This document shows, piece by piece, positions 26,130-35,433 of a DNA stretch of 64,000 bases. The notes beneath the pieces are model-generated. The model worked only from the letters and a program-made list of their open reading frames with translations, did no database searches and was not told the DNA's origin. The translations under genes and the position numbers were made by a program. Source of the stretch: Alphaproteobacteria bacterium HT1-32 (GTDB taxonomy: Bacteria > Pseudomonadota > Alphaproteobacteria > Rhodospirillales > HT1-32); assembly GCA_009649675.1 (NCBI GenBank), contig WJPL01000001.1:826469-890468 (forward strand), read 5' to 3'. The number at the start of each line of letters is the position of its first letter. Within the stretch, counting starts at the first letter, position 1.

Positions 26130-27205
26130 CTGTCCTTCAGGGGCACCAGAAGCTCTGGCGGTATATGCAGACGGACCTTGTCGCCTGCCTTGTTGATGGT
26201 ATGAGATGCTGCCTGCACAGCGACCTGCCGGTCGGCAACAGCCACCACATACTCGACATGCTTGCCCGAGAACGAGGCGGAGACGACCTGACCATCAAAA
26301 CAGTTCGGTGCGTCCCCTCTGGAAACGTCGGCAAACTGAATATGTTCCGGACGAACCAGCAGCACGTTACCTTCATCACGGTCATTGCCGCTGACCAGCA
26401 TCGGACCAAAGGGTGTTTCGGCCTGCTGGCTGTCGCCATTACGGGTCAGCCCGCTACAGGGAATAAACTCTGCCTGGCCGATGAACCGTGCGGTGAAAAT
26501 ATGCCGGGGACGAAGATAAAGCTCCAGCGGTGTACCCGTCTCAATCAGATCACCACCATCCATCAGTGCAATACGGTCGGAGAGGCTGAGCGCCTCCTCC
26601 TGATCATGGGTGACATAGATTGTCGTCTGGCCAAGTGTTGTCTGCAGGCTGCGCAATTCACTGCGCATCTGTTCGCGAAGCTTTGCATCGAGGTTGGAGA
26701 GCGGTTCATCCAGAAGCAGCAGGTCTGCTCCCTTCACCAGCGCCCGGCCAAGGGCCACACGTTGTTGCTGACCACCGGAAAGCTGTGTCGCGGGCCGGTC
26801 TTCATAGCCGTCGAGCCCCACCATCCGCAGCGTCTCCAGCACCTTCGGCCGGATCTCGGCTTTCGGCATCTTCATACTTTCCAGTGGAAAGCCGACATTC
26901 TGTGCGACGGTCATATGTGGCCAGACCGCATAGGACTGGAAGACCATAGAGATATTGCGTTTCTGCGGTGGCGTGATGAGGCCGGTCTCCCCGTTGAAAA
27001 CGCCAACGCCCCCGATGTCGATCTGGCCGCTGGTCGGTGTCTCAAGGCCAGCCACACTGCGGAGCGTCGTGGTTTTCCCGCAGCCGGACGGTCCCAGCAG
27101 GGTGAAAAACTCACCGGCAGCCACTTCCAGCGAGGTGTCGCGGACAGCAAGGTGAAAGCCGCCCTCGATAGGGTAGGCAACCTGTAGGTTTCGGATCGAT
27201 AACAT
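26126..27205 (-). CDS. ABC transporter ATPase, Fe(III)/polyamine (FbpC/PotA) type
   Basis: 359 aa: nucleotide-binding domain (1-235) and C-terminal TOBE domain (about 275-355). Walker A GPSGCGKTT, signature LSGGQQQR, Walker B LLLLDEPLSNLD and switch-His YVTHDQEEA are intact. The start codon is immediately next to the permease stop. The FbpC-type residues before the Q-loop (FQSYAVWPHM) fit the iron/phosphonate/thiamine subfamily. Confidence 0.9.
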   Translation of the reverse strand: MLSIRNLQVAYPIEGGFHLAVRDTSLEVAAGEFFTLLGPSGCGKTTTLRSVAGLETPTSGQIDIGGVGVFNGETGLITPPQKRNISMVFQSYAVWPHMTVAQNVGFPLESMKMPKAEIRPKVLETLRMVGLDGYEDRPATQLSGGQQQRVALGRALVKGADLLLLDEPLSNLDAKLREQMRSELRSLQTTLGQTTIYVTHDQEEALSLSDRIALMDGGDLIETGTPLELYLRPRHIFTARFIGQAEFIPCSGLTRNGDSQQAETPFGPMLVSGNDRDEGNVLLVRPEHIQFADVSRGDAPNCFDGQVVSASFSGKHVEYVVAVADRQVAVQAASHTINKAGDKVRLHIPPELLVPLKDS

Positions 27206-28963
27206 CTAGACGGCCTCTCTGCCCGAGGATTTGCTGCGACTTGCCATAATTTGCCACCCCGCCACACAGATCAGCATGGCAAACACCAGCCAGACTCCGA
27301 TGGCAGCAGCCTTGTTCGGCTCTCCCCCTGACCAGTAGCCCCATAACAGAACTGGCAGCGTGGTATTGTTCGCGCCCTTCAGCAGCAGGGCCGATGTCAG
27401 CTCCCGCATGCAATGGGCCAGCACCCAGATCCAGACGGCGGCAATAGCCGGGAAAGCCAGCGGAATGATGATCCGGCGCATCCGGCGCCACCAGCCGGCA
27501 CCACTGGTCTTTCCGGCATCTTCCAGATCGGCATGAAGCTGAATCATGACCCCGTGTGTGGCGCGACTGCCGAACGACAGATAGTTGGTGGTGTAAGCGA
27601 TCATGATGATCCAGATCGTGCCGTAGATCGGAATGAAATTGATCGTCAGATAGACATAGATCAGCCCGACGCCGATCAGCGTGCCGGGAATGGCGATCGG
27701 CAGGAAGGAAAGCGCGTCGATGATCTTCCGGCCCGGTGCCTTCGACCGGATCACAACCCAGGAAACCAGAACCGACAGCAGCGCCACCGCCGTGGAGGCG
27801 GCCAGCGCAATCAGTACACTGTTGATCGAGGATTGTACCGCCCGCCGGTTAGAGAAAAAGTCGATATGATTGGCCAGCGTCGCCTTCTCCAGCATATCCA
27901 GCGAGACCCCCGCCTGATAGGGCATCAGGCTGGTCCAGATCAGGATTGCGACAGGGGCGGCCACCGCCAGCAGGAAATAGATGGCGATCATTGTGAAGGC
28001 GGGCCAGCGCCATTTGCCCAGCGCCACGGACCGGGGCCGCCAGCCCTTGCCGGTCACGGTGACAAACTGGCCCTGCAGGCGGGTATAGCGCTGATAGCTC
28101 CAGGCCAGTGTCAGGACAATCACCAGAAAGAAGATCGCCATCGCGCTGATCAGGCCATATTCAGGCAGCCCCCCGGGCGCATCATTGGCAAGATAGACCA
28201 CCTGACTGGACAGGACGAAAATCCCGACGGGCATACCGATGGTTCCCGGAATATCAAAAACCAGAAAGCCAACGATCAGCAGAAATACCGCCGCCGCCAT
28301 GATGGTCGGGGCCAGCAGAGGCAGGAAAATCTTCCGGATGGTGGTAAACAGCCCGGCACCACTGGTGAAGGCCGCTTCCTCCAGACTGGGGTCCATGTTC
28401 CGGAAGGCGGGTGACAAAATCAGGAAGGTCGAGGGAACCAGAGCCAGACCCTCAACAAAAATCATCCCGCCCATGGAATAGATATTGATCGGTGCTGAAT
28501 CGAGATTGAACAGATAGATCAGCAGATCATTGATCGCCCCGGTACGCGGACTGAGCAGCATCACCCAGCCGATTGCCATCAGCACCGGTGGCGTTGCCAT
28601 CGGCAGAATGACCAGTGCCCGCACCAGCCCCTTCATGGGCAGATCGGATCGCTCTACCAGCCAGGCAATCAGCGCCCCAAGTGACAGCGCCATGATGGCG
28701 GCACCGAAGGCAAACTGAACCGTATTCCCGACCAGTTCCCAGAATTCGGCACTGAAATAGACGTCGCTGTAATTGGCGGTCGTCCAGCCCTTGTCGGACG
28801 GGAAACCGGTCGGCTTGAAACTGGAAATCAGCACCAGCGCCAGCGGCACCAGTACCAGCCAGGCCAGCAGAATCCCCAGCGAGAGCGAGGGGAGCCATCG
28901 GGCAAGCCGCCACCGAAGTGAAAGGCCTGCCCGGTCGTCTGGCACAAGAACGGCGTCCGTCAT
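27206..28963 (-). CDS. ABC transporter permease, fused two-domain FbpB type
   Basis: 585 aa containing two permease domains in tandem, each with about six membrane segments and an EAA loop (EEAAFTSGAGLFTTIRKIFLP in the first, LEDAGKTSGAGWWRRMRRIIIP in the second). One chain therefore forms the whole channel, as in iron(III) FbpB transporters. It begins 44 bp after the binding-protein stop. Confidence 0.9.
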   Translation of the reverse strand: MTDAVLVPDDRAGLSLRWRLARWLPSLSLGILLAWLVLVPLALVLISSFKPTGFPSDKGWTTANYSDVYFSAEFWELVGNTVQFAFGAAIMALSLGALIAWLVERSDLPMKGLVRALVILPMATPPVLMAIGWVMLLSPRTGAINDLLIYLFNLDSAPINIYSMGGMIFVEGLALVPSTFLILSPAFRNMDPSLEEAAFTSGAGLFTTIRKIFLPLLAPTIMAAAVFLLIVGFLVFDIPGTIGMPVGIFVLSSQVVYLANDAPGGLPEYGLISAMAIFFLVIVLTLAWSYQRYTRLQGQFVTVTGKGWRPRSVALGKWRWPAFTMIAIYFLLAVAAPVAILIWTSLMPYQAGVSLDMLEKATLANHIDFFSNRRAVQSSINSVLIALAASTAVALLSVLVSWVVIRSKAPGRKIIDALSFLPIAIPGTLIGVGLIYVYLTINFIPIYGTIWIIMIAYTTNYLSFGSRATHGVMIQLHADLEDAGKTSGAGWWRRMRRIIIPLAFPAIAAVWIWVLAHCMRELTSALLLKGANNTTLPVLLWGYWSGGEPNKAAAIGVWLVFAMLICVAGWQIMASRSKSSGREAV

Positions 28964-29007
28964 TTTCTGGTCACTTCACATCCGGACGCCGCAGATCAGG
29001 GGTTCCC

Positions 29008-30045
29008 TTACCGTGCCGCCCCGGCAGAGCCGAGGATCTTGTTGAACACAGCAAAAGTCTCCTGATATTTGTCGGTTTCTTCTGCCGGCCATTCCGCAAC
29101 CTCGGCATTTTTCACCAGATCATAGGTCTTAGTGCCTTCCATCAGGTGGTTGCCGCGACTGGTTGCCCCTTCATAGGCCGCCGCACCTTCCGGTGTCGCC
29201 AGCCATGACAGGAACAGCTTCGCCCCCGGTGTATTACGCGCACCCTTCGTCATTGATGTGTAGATGGTATGCATCGGAGCGGGGTCGAGCGCGATGCGCT
29301 TTACCGGTGCACCCGCGTCCATCGGCGGCTGTGCAGTATGGAAAAAGCCGATGGCAATATCGACTTCACCGGCACCGACCTGCTGAGCCAGAGGGAAAGT
29401 GGATTTGAACAGCAGCGGCTGAAGCTTCACATATTCTTCCAGTTCCGCCTGGGCCTTCTCGACACCCCAGACTTTTGCCATCTGGGTATGTGCCCCGGCG
29501 CGAACCCAGCTGCCCATGCGCCCCTTCCATTTCGGATCATTGATATCGTCCCAGCCCTTCGGCTCGTCAGCCGGTTTTACCCGGTCCGTATTGATGATGA
29601 TCACATAAACAGAGGCCGCAATCGCAACCGTGAAATCAACCGGCGTCAGTTTCTTCGGCACACCAAGCGCCTGCCAGTCGGCAGATTGCAGCAATGAACG
29701 GTCATTCATCTCCCAGGCCTGTGCCGCGCCTGTCGTCACCAGGTCGCCAGTATAACCCTGCCCCTGAACTTCCTGAATGATGCGGCCCGTCATCTTGTTG
29801 CCGCCGGCTACCCGCAGATGCTGAACCTTCACATCCGGATAACGCTCGTTGAATTTGGCGATGACTTTCTCGATCTGGTCTTCCTGGGAACTTTCATACC
29901 AGACAACCGGATGTTCGTTTGCGGCAGCTTCCTTGGCGAGGTCTGACAACATGTCAGCACTCGCACCAGTCGCTCCCAACCCGGCAGCGGTGACCAGAGC
30001 AGCGCCAGCGGTAATCAGTTTACGAAAAGTCTGCGTGATAGTCAT
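29008..30045 (-). CDS. Extracellular solute-binding protein, FbpA-like family 1/6
   Basis: 345 aa. The signal peptide ends at Ala-Ser-Ala near residue 30. The mature start (VVWYESSQEDQIEKVIAKF) and the middle (WDDINDPKWKGRMG) are typical of ferric-iron/2-aminoethylphosphonate/thiamine receptors. The two adjacent tyrosines that bind iron in FbpA are not evident, so an organic ligand is more likely. First gene of a four-gene minus-strand operon that includes an enolase-superfamily enzyme, which also points to an organic acid or phosphonate rather than iron. Confidence 0.85.
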   Translation of the reverse strand: MTITQTFRKLITAGAALVTAAGLGATGASADMLSDLAKEAAANEHPVVWYESSQEDQIEKVIAKFNERYPDVKVQHLRVAGGNKMTGRIIQEVQGQGYTGDLVTTGAAQAWEMNDRSLLQSADWQALGVPKKLTPVDFTVAIAASVYVIIINTDRVKPADEPKGWDDINDPKWKGRMGSWVRAGAHTQMAKVWGVEKAQAELEEYVKLQPLLFKSTFPLAQQVGAGEVDIAIGFFHTAQPPMDAGAPVKRIALDPAPMHTIYTSMTKGARNTPGAKLFLSWLATPEGAAAYEGATSRGNHLMEGTKTYDLVKNAEVAEWPAEETDKYQETFAVFNKILGSAGAAR

Positions 30046-30073
30046 GACGTCCTCCCAAACGTATTTTGAACAT

Positions 30074-30087
30074 TATGCATGCAGTTA
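30074..30087 (-). promoter_or_regulatory. Operator copy 1 (TGCATGCA motif) adjoining the -10 box
   Basis: Plus-strand TATGCATGCAGTTA at 30074-30087, with a perfect palindromic core TGCATGCA (30076-30083). On the minus strand it begins at the last base of the TATAAT box and covers the expected transcription start, a repressor position. The second copy lies exactly 63 bp away. Confidence 0.55.
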
Positions 30088-30136
30088 TTATAGCGTGAAA
30101 CCATAATTGTTGGTTTTTTGCACAGAAGTTCGCACC

Positions 30137-30150
30137 TATGCATGCAATTA
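30137..30150 (-). promoter_or_regulatory. Operator copy 2 (TGCATGCA motif)
   Basis: TATGCATGCAATTA at 30137-30150 is identical to copy 1 at 13 of 14 positions. The 63-bp distance is six turns of B-DNA, so both copies face the same side of the helix, as needed for repression by looping or cooperative binding. No regulator gene lies next to the operon; a GntR/FCD-type factor is a guess from the palindrome form. Confidence 0.5.
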
Positions 30151-30364
30151 AGGCAATCCGGTCAATTCCATTCATCTCATTCCGGGCTTATCCCTCCTGC
30201 TGGCGGGCCTCAGATGATAGCGACATTGCCTTCCTGTCGTATAGCCCTATTGAAAAACAGCATAGCCCGGACCGGCAGCAGCGTGAAACGATTCCCTAAG
30301 CAGCATATCAGCCGCGCAGCGCTAGCTGATAACCGCTGATAGTGCGTTTTCCTGACGACCAAAC

Positions 30365-30394
30365 AAAAAACCCCGCTGAAGTATCAGCGGGGTT
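30365..30394 (-). terminator. Rho-independent terminator of the petABC operon
   Basis: On the minus strand an 11-bp perfect stem (AACCCCGCTGA and TCAGCGGGGTT, plus-strand positions 30369-30379 and 30384-30394, loop AGTA) is followed by a run of six T. It lies 27 bp after the cytochrome c1 stop. It is the clearest intrinsic terminator in the window along with the one after gcrA. Confidence 0.9.
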
Positions 30395-30421
30395 TTCTGC
30401 AGGAACCTCTAAAGGTTCAGA

Positions 30422-31186
30422 TTAGTGAACGTCGGCCCAGATACGGCGCTTCGTTACATAGGCCAGGATCGTGAAGACGATCAGGAACAGAATCACCTTC
30501 CAGCCGGTCTGCTTGCGCACTTCCAGTTCCGGTTCCGCGGCCCAGTTCAGGAAATGGCTGACATCCATTGCCAGCTGATCCAGCGTCGGCTTCGGCTGAC
30601 CGTCAGCATAGGTGACGATTTCATCCGAAAGCGGCGGCGCCATGGCAATCTGCTGCCCCGGGAAGTAGCTGTTGTAGTGCATACCGGAACCCAGCTCGAC
30701 ACCTGCCGGCGGGTCCTTGTAGCCGGTCAGCAGAGCATGGATATAATCCGGTCCGCCAACACGCGCCTTGGTGATCAGCGACAGATCAGGCGGCAGGGCA
30801 CCACCATTGGAGGCCCGTGCGGTCTGCGGATTGGGATAAGGTGACGGGAAACGGTCCGAGACACGGCCCGGCCGGTCAAACATTTCCCCATCGTCATTCG
30901 GACCATCGGTCACCTCATATTCGGAAGCGAAAGCCTTGGCTTCTTCTTCCGTATATCCGAGAGCCGTGAGATGACGGAAGCTGACCAGCCGCATCGAATG
31001 ACAGGCTGCACAGACTTCCTTATAGACCTGATATCCACGCTGCAGGGCGGCCTTGTCATAGGTGCCGAACAGGCCGTTGAACGACCAGTCCATGGCCGGC
31101 GGATGCGCGGCATCACCGGCTGCATAAGCATTCCCACCAAGGCTGACGCCGGCGACGAAAGCAAGTGTCGTGACAAATTTACGCAT
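30422..31186 (-). CDS. petC: Cytochrome c1 of the bc1 complex
   Basis: 254 aa from the ATG at 31186, which overlaps the cytochrome b stop by one base (TAATG). A signal peptide (residues 1-22, ending Ala-Tyr-Ala) is followed by the heme c site CAACH (59-63). The C-terminal half holds the methionine-ligand region and one membrane anchor near the end (VILFLIVFTILAYV), leaving a basic cytoplasmic tail. It passes electrons from the Rieske protein to cytochrome c. A longer open frame to 31618 runs through cytochrome b and is not real. Confidence 0.95.
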   Translation of the reverse strand: MRKFVTTLAFVAGVSLGGNAYAAGDAAHPPAMDWSFNGLFGTYDKAALQRGYQVYKEVCAACHSMRLVSFRHLTALGYTEEEAKAFASEYEVTDGPNDDGEMFDRPGRVSDRFPSPYPNPQTARASNGGALPPDLSLITKARVGGPDYIHALLTGYKDPPAGVELGSGMHYNSYFPGQQIAMAPPLSDEIVTYADGQPKPTLDQLAMDVSHFLNWAAEPELEVRKQTGWKVILFLIVFTILAYVTKRRIWADVH

Positions 31187-32478
31187 TATGCTTTCTCCAT
31201 CGGCTTGGCAGCGGCGGCGGCAGAGGCTCCGGCGCCGCCTCCTTTCAACACGGATGCTGAAATTGATTCCGGCAGGGGCTTCGGTCGTTCGAACCAGCCA
31301 ACCAGCGGCAGGAACGGAATGAAGTAGCCGAAATACATCAGGGTCATGAGACGGGACAGGTCGACATACTGGAACCAGCTGAGGCCCAGCACCGGTGCAT
31401 CCGGTGACTTGCCACCGCAAATTCCGAGAATGATGCAGACGACGACGAAAACCCAGAAGCCCAGCTTGAAGACCGGGCGGAAACGACCGGAGCGGACCCG
31501 TGATGTGTCCAGCCAGGGCAGAACAAACAGGATCAGGATCGAACCGAACATCAGCAGCACGCCGCCGAGTTTCGACGGCACGGCACGCAGGATCGCGTAG
31601 AACGGCAGGAAGTACCATTCAGGCACGATATGCGCCGGTGTCGAAAGCGGGTTCGCCGGAATGTAGTTGTCCGGATGACCGAGATAATTCGGCGCATAGA
31701 ACACAAAGGCGGCGAAGAAGATCAGGAACACGCCGAGACCAAACACATCCTTGATGGTGTAGTACGGATGGAACGGAATGGTGTCCTGCTTACCCTTGAC
31801 CGAAATACCGGTCGGGTTGTTCGAGCCATGCTCATGCAATGCCCAGATATGCAGGACGACAAGTCCGGCAATCACGAAGGGCAGAAGATAATGCAGGCTG
31901 AAGAACCGGTTCAGGGTCGGGTTATCAACCGAGAAACCGCCCCAGAGCCAGGTGACAATCGGATCACCGATGATCGGGAAAGCCGAGAACAGGTTGGTGA
32001 TAACGGTCGCACCCCAGAAGCTCATCTGGCCCCACGGCAGCACGTAACCCATGAAGGCTGTCGCCATCATCGCCAGCAGGATCAGAATGCCGATCCACCA
32101 GAGAATTTCGCGTGGCGCCTTGTAGGAACCGAAATAAAGACCGCGGAAGATATGAATGAAGACGACGATGAAGAACATCGACGCACCGTTCATATGAATA
32201 TAGCGAATCAACCAGCCGAAATTCACGTCACGCATGATGCGCTCGACGGAATCAAAGGCCATTGTTGTATGAGCGGTGTAGTTCATCACCAGGAAGATCC
32301 CCGACAGGATCATGATTCCCAGCGTGATGCCGGCCAGCGACCCGAAGTTCCAGAAATAGTTCAGGTTCTTCGGTGCCGGATAGCCGCTTCCGACCGAATG
32401 ATCGAGGAAGCTGAAGATCGGCAGGCGATACTCTACCCACCGGATGATCTTGCTGTCGAATTGCTTCTTTTCAGCCAT
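31186..32478 (-). CDS. petB: Cytochrome b of the bc1 complex
   Basis: 430 aa with eight membrane helices, full-length bc1 type (not split b6/IV). The paired heme-ligand histidines in helices B and D lie in the [12 protein letters not shown] and [23 protein letters not shown] regions, and the Qo-site PEWY motif is intact. The ATG at 32478 has AGGCAAG upstream; the longer frame adds only five residues. It sits between the Rieske and c1 genes, the standard bacterial fbcFBC order. Confidence 0.96.
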   Translation of the reverse strand: MAEKKQFDSKIIRWVEYRLPIFSFLDHSVGSGYPAPKNLNYFWNFGSLAGITLGIMILSGIFLVMNYTAHTTMAFDSVERIMRDVNFGWLIRYIHMNGASMFFIVVFIHIFRGLYFGSYKAPREILWWIGILILLAMMATAFMGYVLPWGQMSFWGATVITNLFSAFPIIGDPIVTWLWGGFSVDNPTLNRFFSLHYLLPFVIAGLVVLHIWALHEHGSNNPTGISVKGKQDTIPFHPYYTIKDVFGLGVFLIFFAAFVFYAPNYLGHPDNYIPANPLSTPAHIVPEWYFLPFYAILRAVPSKLGGVLLMFGSILILFVLPWLDTSRVRSGRFRPVFKLGFWVFVVVCIILGICGGKSPDAPVLGLSWFQYVDLSRLMTLMYFGYFIPFLPLVGWFERPKPLPESISASVLKGGGAGASAAAAAKPMEKA

Positions 32479-32489
32479 TTTTACTTGCC

Positions 32490-33038
32490 TCAACCAATGC
32501 GAATATGGGTGTCGTCAAGGAACGTATAGGTCGGCACGGCCAGGTTCCGCGGTGCCGGGCCCTTCCGAATACGTCCGGACGTATCATAATGCGAACCGTG
32601 GCAGGGGCAGAACCAGCCATCAAAGTCGCCCTTGTTCTCACCAGAAGAGGTGCCGAGCGGAATACAGCCGAGGTGGGTGCAGACACCGACCAGAACCAGC
32701 CATTCCGGCTTTTCGACCCGCGCCGAATCCGGCTCCGGATCTGGCAGCGTCGCAACGTCAACCGACTGTGCCTCGTTGATTTCATCAGCCGTCCGGTGAC
32801 GAATAAACACCGGTTTGCCGCGCCACATGACCTTCACCGCCATACCTTCAGCGATGTTGTCCAGTGCGGCTTCGGTTGTCGACAGCGCCAGCGTATCGGC
32901 CGCAGGGTTCATCGAATCGACGAACGGCCAGATAGCGCAAGCTGCGCCAACAGCGCCGGTTGCAGCAGTTGCGAGTGTCAGGAAATCGCGGCGCGTCCCG
33001 CTCTCTTCAGAATGTGCGCCGTGTGCCATTTCGGCCAT
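32490..33038 (-). CDS. petA: Rieske iron-sulfur protein of the bc1 complex
   Basis: 182 aa. A Tat-like N terminus ([12 protein letters not shown], residues 15-26) forms the single membrane anchor and is not cleaved in this family. The 2Fe-2S ligands are in CTHLGC (120-125) and CPCHGSH (144-150). It oxidises quinol at the Qo site and reduces cytochrome c1. First gene of the operon; the stop lies 11 bp before the cytochrome b start. Confidence 0.96.
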   Translation of the reverse strand: MAEMAHGAHSEESGTRRDFLTLATAATGAVGAACAIWPFVDSMNPAADTLALSTTEAALDNIAEGMAVKVMWRGKPVFIRHRTADEINEAQSVDVATLPDPEPDSARVEKPEWLVLVGVCTHLGCIPLGTSSGENKGDFDGWFCPCHGSHYDTSGRIRKGPAPRNLAVPTYTFLDDTHIRIG

Positions 33039-33433
33039 GTCGTGTGCCTCTAGCTTGGTTGCATCTCATGTCGCCCGGATTTTCCGCGACCTGCGTTCAG
33101 ATGACCATCGTCAAAATAATCAATCAGAACAGGCACGCAGGACGGATCGGCGACAGCTATCCTTCCCTCGCCAGCGTATATCGCAGCTTTTCGGCCAAGC
33201 CAAGGATTTTGGCGGTCTTTCAAGGTGATATCCTCATCTGCAGCAAAATTCTGCCACATAGCTGCGGTGATCAGACGTCATCCGCAATTTCTGCCCATTA
33301 TATCCCCGTCACAGGGTTAACGGCCTTACCAGACCCGCTTTCGGGGTCAAATGTGGATTCTACGAATTGCGGACAATTCCGCAGGTTTTAAGCTGGTTTT
33401 CGTCAGAAACCGGGCAAGGTATCTTTAACCTTC
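33039..33433. other. 395-bp non-coding region upstream of petABC
   Basis: It separates petA from the divergent gene at 33434 and must hold the petABC promoter. I found no convincing -35/-10 pair, tRNA, small RNA or ORF in it. Confidence 0.4.
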
Positions 33434-33988
33434 ATGTCAGACCTTCACTTTCATAAATCCCGGCATCTTCGCCAGTGCCGGGTCGTTACGGCCTGTATTC
33501 TGGGTCTGATGCTGCTTCTTCCTGCCAGCCCGGCAATCAGCGGGCAATTGCCGGAACCCGCCGGAGAAATCATTCTCACCGTTACCGGTCAGATCGCACA
33601 TACCAACCGCGACGGCGCTGCTGATTTTGACATGGCGATGCTGGAAGCGCTGGAAGCAACAGAAATCAACACGAAAACCCACTGGACCAAAGGTGCCTCG
33701 GTTTATCGCGGGGTCAGGCTGGACAGATTCCTCAGCTATCTCGGTGCCCGGGGCAAGACACTGAATGCTGTGGCGCTGAATGACTACAGGGTCGTGATCC
33801 CCGTTGATACCATGGTCAACGCCGATGCCATCATCGCCTATCGCCAGGATGGGGACTATATGCGCGTCCGGAAATATGGACCGCTGTGGATTGTCGTTCC
33901 GGAAGAAAAAAATCAGCCGGTTAACGGGACCTACAGGCTGAATGCCTTCCTTGTATGGCAGCTGAGAAAACTTGAGGTCGTCAATTAA
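33434..33988 (+). CDS. Small periplasmic protein with molybdopterin-oxidoreductase-like fold
   Basis: 184 aa with an N-terminal signal sequence (hydrophobic run VTACILGLMLLLPASPA). The remainder resembles the sulfite-oxidase-type molybdopterin domain in miniature: ILTVTGQI, TKTHWTKGASVYRGVRLDRFL, and VRKYGPLWIVVP near the end. The Cys that binds molybdenum in true sulfite oxidases is not apparent, so cofactor binding is doubtful. The stop overlaps the sensor kinase start (TAATG). The tight coupling suggests a periplasmic sensing partner for the kinase. Confidence 0.7.
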   Translation: MSDLHFHKSRHLRQCRVVTACILGLMLLLPASPAISGQLPEPAGEIILTVTGQIAHTNRDGAADFDMAMLEALEATEINTKTHWTKGASVYRGVRLDRFLSYLGARGKTLNAVALNDYRVVIPVDTMVNADAIIAYRQDGDYMRVRKYGPLWIVVPEEKNQPVNGTYRLNAFLVWQLRKLEVVN

Positions 33989-35433
33989 TGCTCCCGGCTT
34001 TCGCCAGACGTGGAACGCTTCAGAGAATAATTATCTATGTTGCCCTGACCTTGTCATTCGGGGGCATTTTCTATGTCCAGCATCAGGCCCTCCGGTCACA
34101 ACCTCATCTCGACATTGTCAGGGGACGGGGCGGCTTCTGGAATATCTCTCAGGTTGAATACGAACATCAGCGGCTGATGCATTCACTGTTAAGGATGATT
34201 GCCGAAGGCGGGACGGGGCAAGCCGACAACGTCCGGCTGCGGTTTGACATATTCTGGAGCCGCGTCATCAGTCTTGACGGCGAGTTCTTCACGGTCGGCG
34301 ACCCCACTTCCCAGTGGCAAAGACCCTTCATCAGCCAGATTGTCGGAGTACTTGAAACGATCGACGGCCGGATTCAGAAACTGACGGATGCCGACCGGGA
34401 TGAAGCAAGGGCGCTTCTCCGGATCGTCAGCAGTCAGGAAGACTACGTTCACAACGCGGTCCTGGCCCAGAATGTACCTTTGTTTGGGAATCAGTTTATC
34501 CATCGTGTGGTTCAGAATCTGAAGGACATCGAGCGTAACAACTTTCTGATGTTCGGTTTCTTTCTGGTCGCGCTGACACTGCTGCTGATTGAACTCAGGA
34601 TCAGCCACAAACGCACCCGGCAGGAACGGCAGGCCAGAAAAACCATTGAGAAAGCTGATGCGGCCAAGGTGACCTTTCTGGCCAACATGAGTCATGAACT
34701 GCGGACGCCCCTGAATGCCATACTCGGATTCTCCGAAGTGATGAAGGATGAGATGCTCGGCAAGCTGGGCGTCCCTGCGTACAGGGATTATGCAGCAGAT
34801 ATCCACGGAAGCGGCCATCTGCTGCTCGAAATGGTCAATGACATTCTCGATTTCTCGCGGATCGAAGCCGGTGTCATCGAGGCCAGTCCGGCCCCCTTTG
34901 ATATCCATGCCGAAGCGGCCCGGACCATACATCTGGTAAGACGCACAGCTTGGGAAAAACGACTCCGGGTCAGCCTGAACTGTAACTGGGAACCCGAAAC
35001 GACAACCTGTCATCTGAACGCCGATAACCGGCTGATCCGTCAGGCGCTGCTTAATCTCATTACCAATGCCATCAAGTTCACAACTGAGGGCGGCTGGGTT
35101 GACGTCGGCCTGCAGGCGGATCAGGACAAGCTGACTGTCTCAGTCTCGGATTCAGGCAAAGGCATCTCAGCCGAGAATGTGGATAAAGTCACCGATGCCT
35201 TCTTTCAGGTAAATGGCGTCATGACCCGCCGGGAAGGCGGTGTCGGACTGGGGCTTGCCATCTCAAGATCCTTCGTCGAAGCCAACGCGGGCCGTCTCGA
35301 AATCACGAGCAAGGTCGGTGCCGGCACCGCCGTCCGCATGATTTTTCCTTCCCGACTTGTGGTCATGGCGGATACAAACACTTCTGTCCCGGTCAGCGGA
35401 CCGGCTCCTGCAATCACACTTCCCGGAAGCTGA
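33988..35433 (+). CDS. Sensor histidine kinase with periplasmic helical domain
   Basis: 481 aa. One membrane segment near 13-31, a periplasmic helix-rich domain of about 150 aa (32-184), a second membrane segment (about 187-204), then HisKA with phospho-accepting His236 in ANMSHELRTPLNA, and an HATPase domain with the N box NLITNAIKF, G1 DSGKGIS and G2 GVGLGLAIS. No PAS or HAMP domain is obvious, and no response-regulator gene lies nearby, so the partner is encoded elsewhere. It is translationally coupled on both sides (previous gene and trmL). Confidence 0.9.
   Translation: MLPAFARRGTLQRIIIYVALTLSFGGIFYVQHQALRSQPHLDIVRGRGGFWNISQVEYEHQRLMHSLLRMIAEGGTGQADNVRLRFDIFWSRVISLDGEFFTVGDPTSQWQRPFISQIVGVLETIDGRIQKLTDADRDEARALLRIVSSQEDYVHNAVLAQNVPLFGNQFIHRVVQNLKDIERNNFLMFGFFLVALTLLLIELRISHKRTRQERQARKTIEKADAAKVTFLANMSHELRTPLNAILGFSEVMKDEMLGKLGVPAYRDYAADIHGSGHLLLEMVNDILDFSRIEAGVIEASPAPFDIHAEAARTIHLVRRTAWEKRLRVSLNCNWEPETTTCHLNADNRLIRQALLNLITNAIKFTTEGGWVDVGLQADQDKLTVSVSDSGKGISAENVDKVTDAFFQVNGVMTRREGGVGLGLAISRSFVEANAGRLEITSKVGAGTAVRMIFPSRLVVMADTNTSVPVSGPAPAITLPGS

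Larger units (their letters stand above)
30046..30364. other. 319-bp non-coding region with the promoter of the ABC/enolase operon
   Basis: The gap before the bc1 terminator contains a TATAAT -10 box on the minus strand (30092-30087), 42 bp before the binding-protein start, and two copies of a TGCATGCA-centred motif described separately. No gene was recognised between 30151 and 30364. Confidence 0.5.

Noticed and set aside
26165-27187. 340-aa open frame opposite the ABC ATPase
   Set aside because: Shadow of an ATPase with intact motifs; composition is His/Cys/Arg-rich and unlike a protein.
27413-28414. 333-aa open frame opposite the fused permease
   Set aside because: Extreme Asp/Gln/Arg/Gly content mirrors hydrophobic codons on the other strand; no start signal.
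29008-30045. True ferric-iron receptor FbpA
   Set aside because: The adjacent tyrosine pair that binds iron was not visible, and the operon carries an enolase-superfamily enzyme, so the iron role was not assigned.
30422-31618. 398-aa reading frame for cytochrome c1
   Set aside because: The first 144 residues lie inside cytochrome b in another frame; the true start is the ATG at 31186 with a signal peptide.
33039-33433. A gene in the gap upstream of petA (frames of 137-182 aa reach into it)
   Set aside because: These frames run antisense through petA and have no plausible start signal or conserved sequence.
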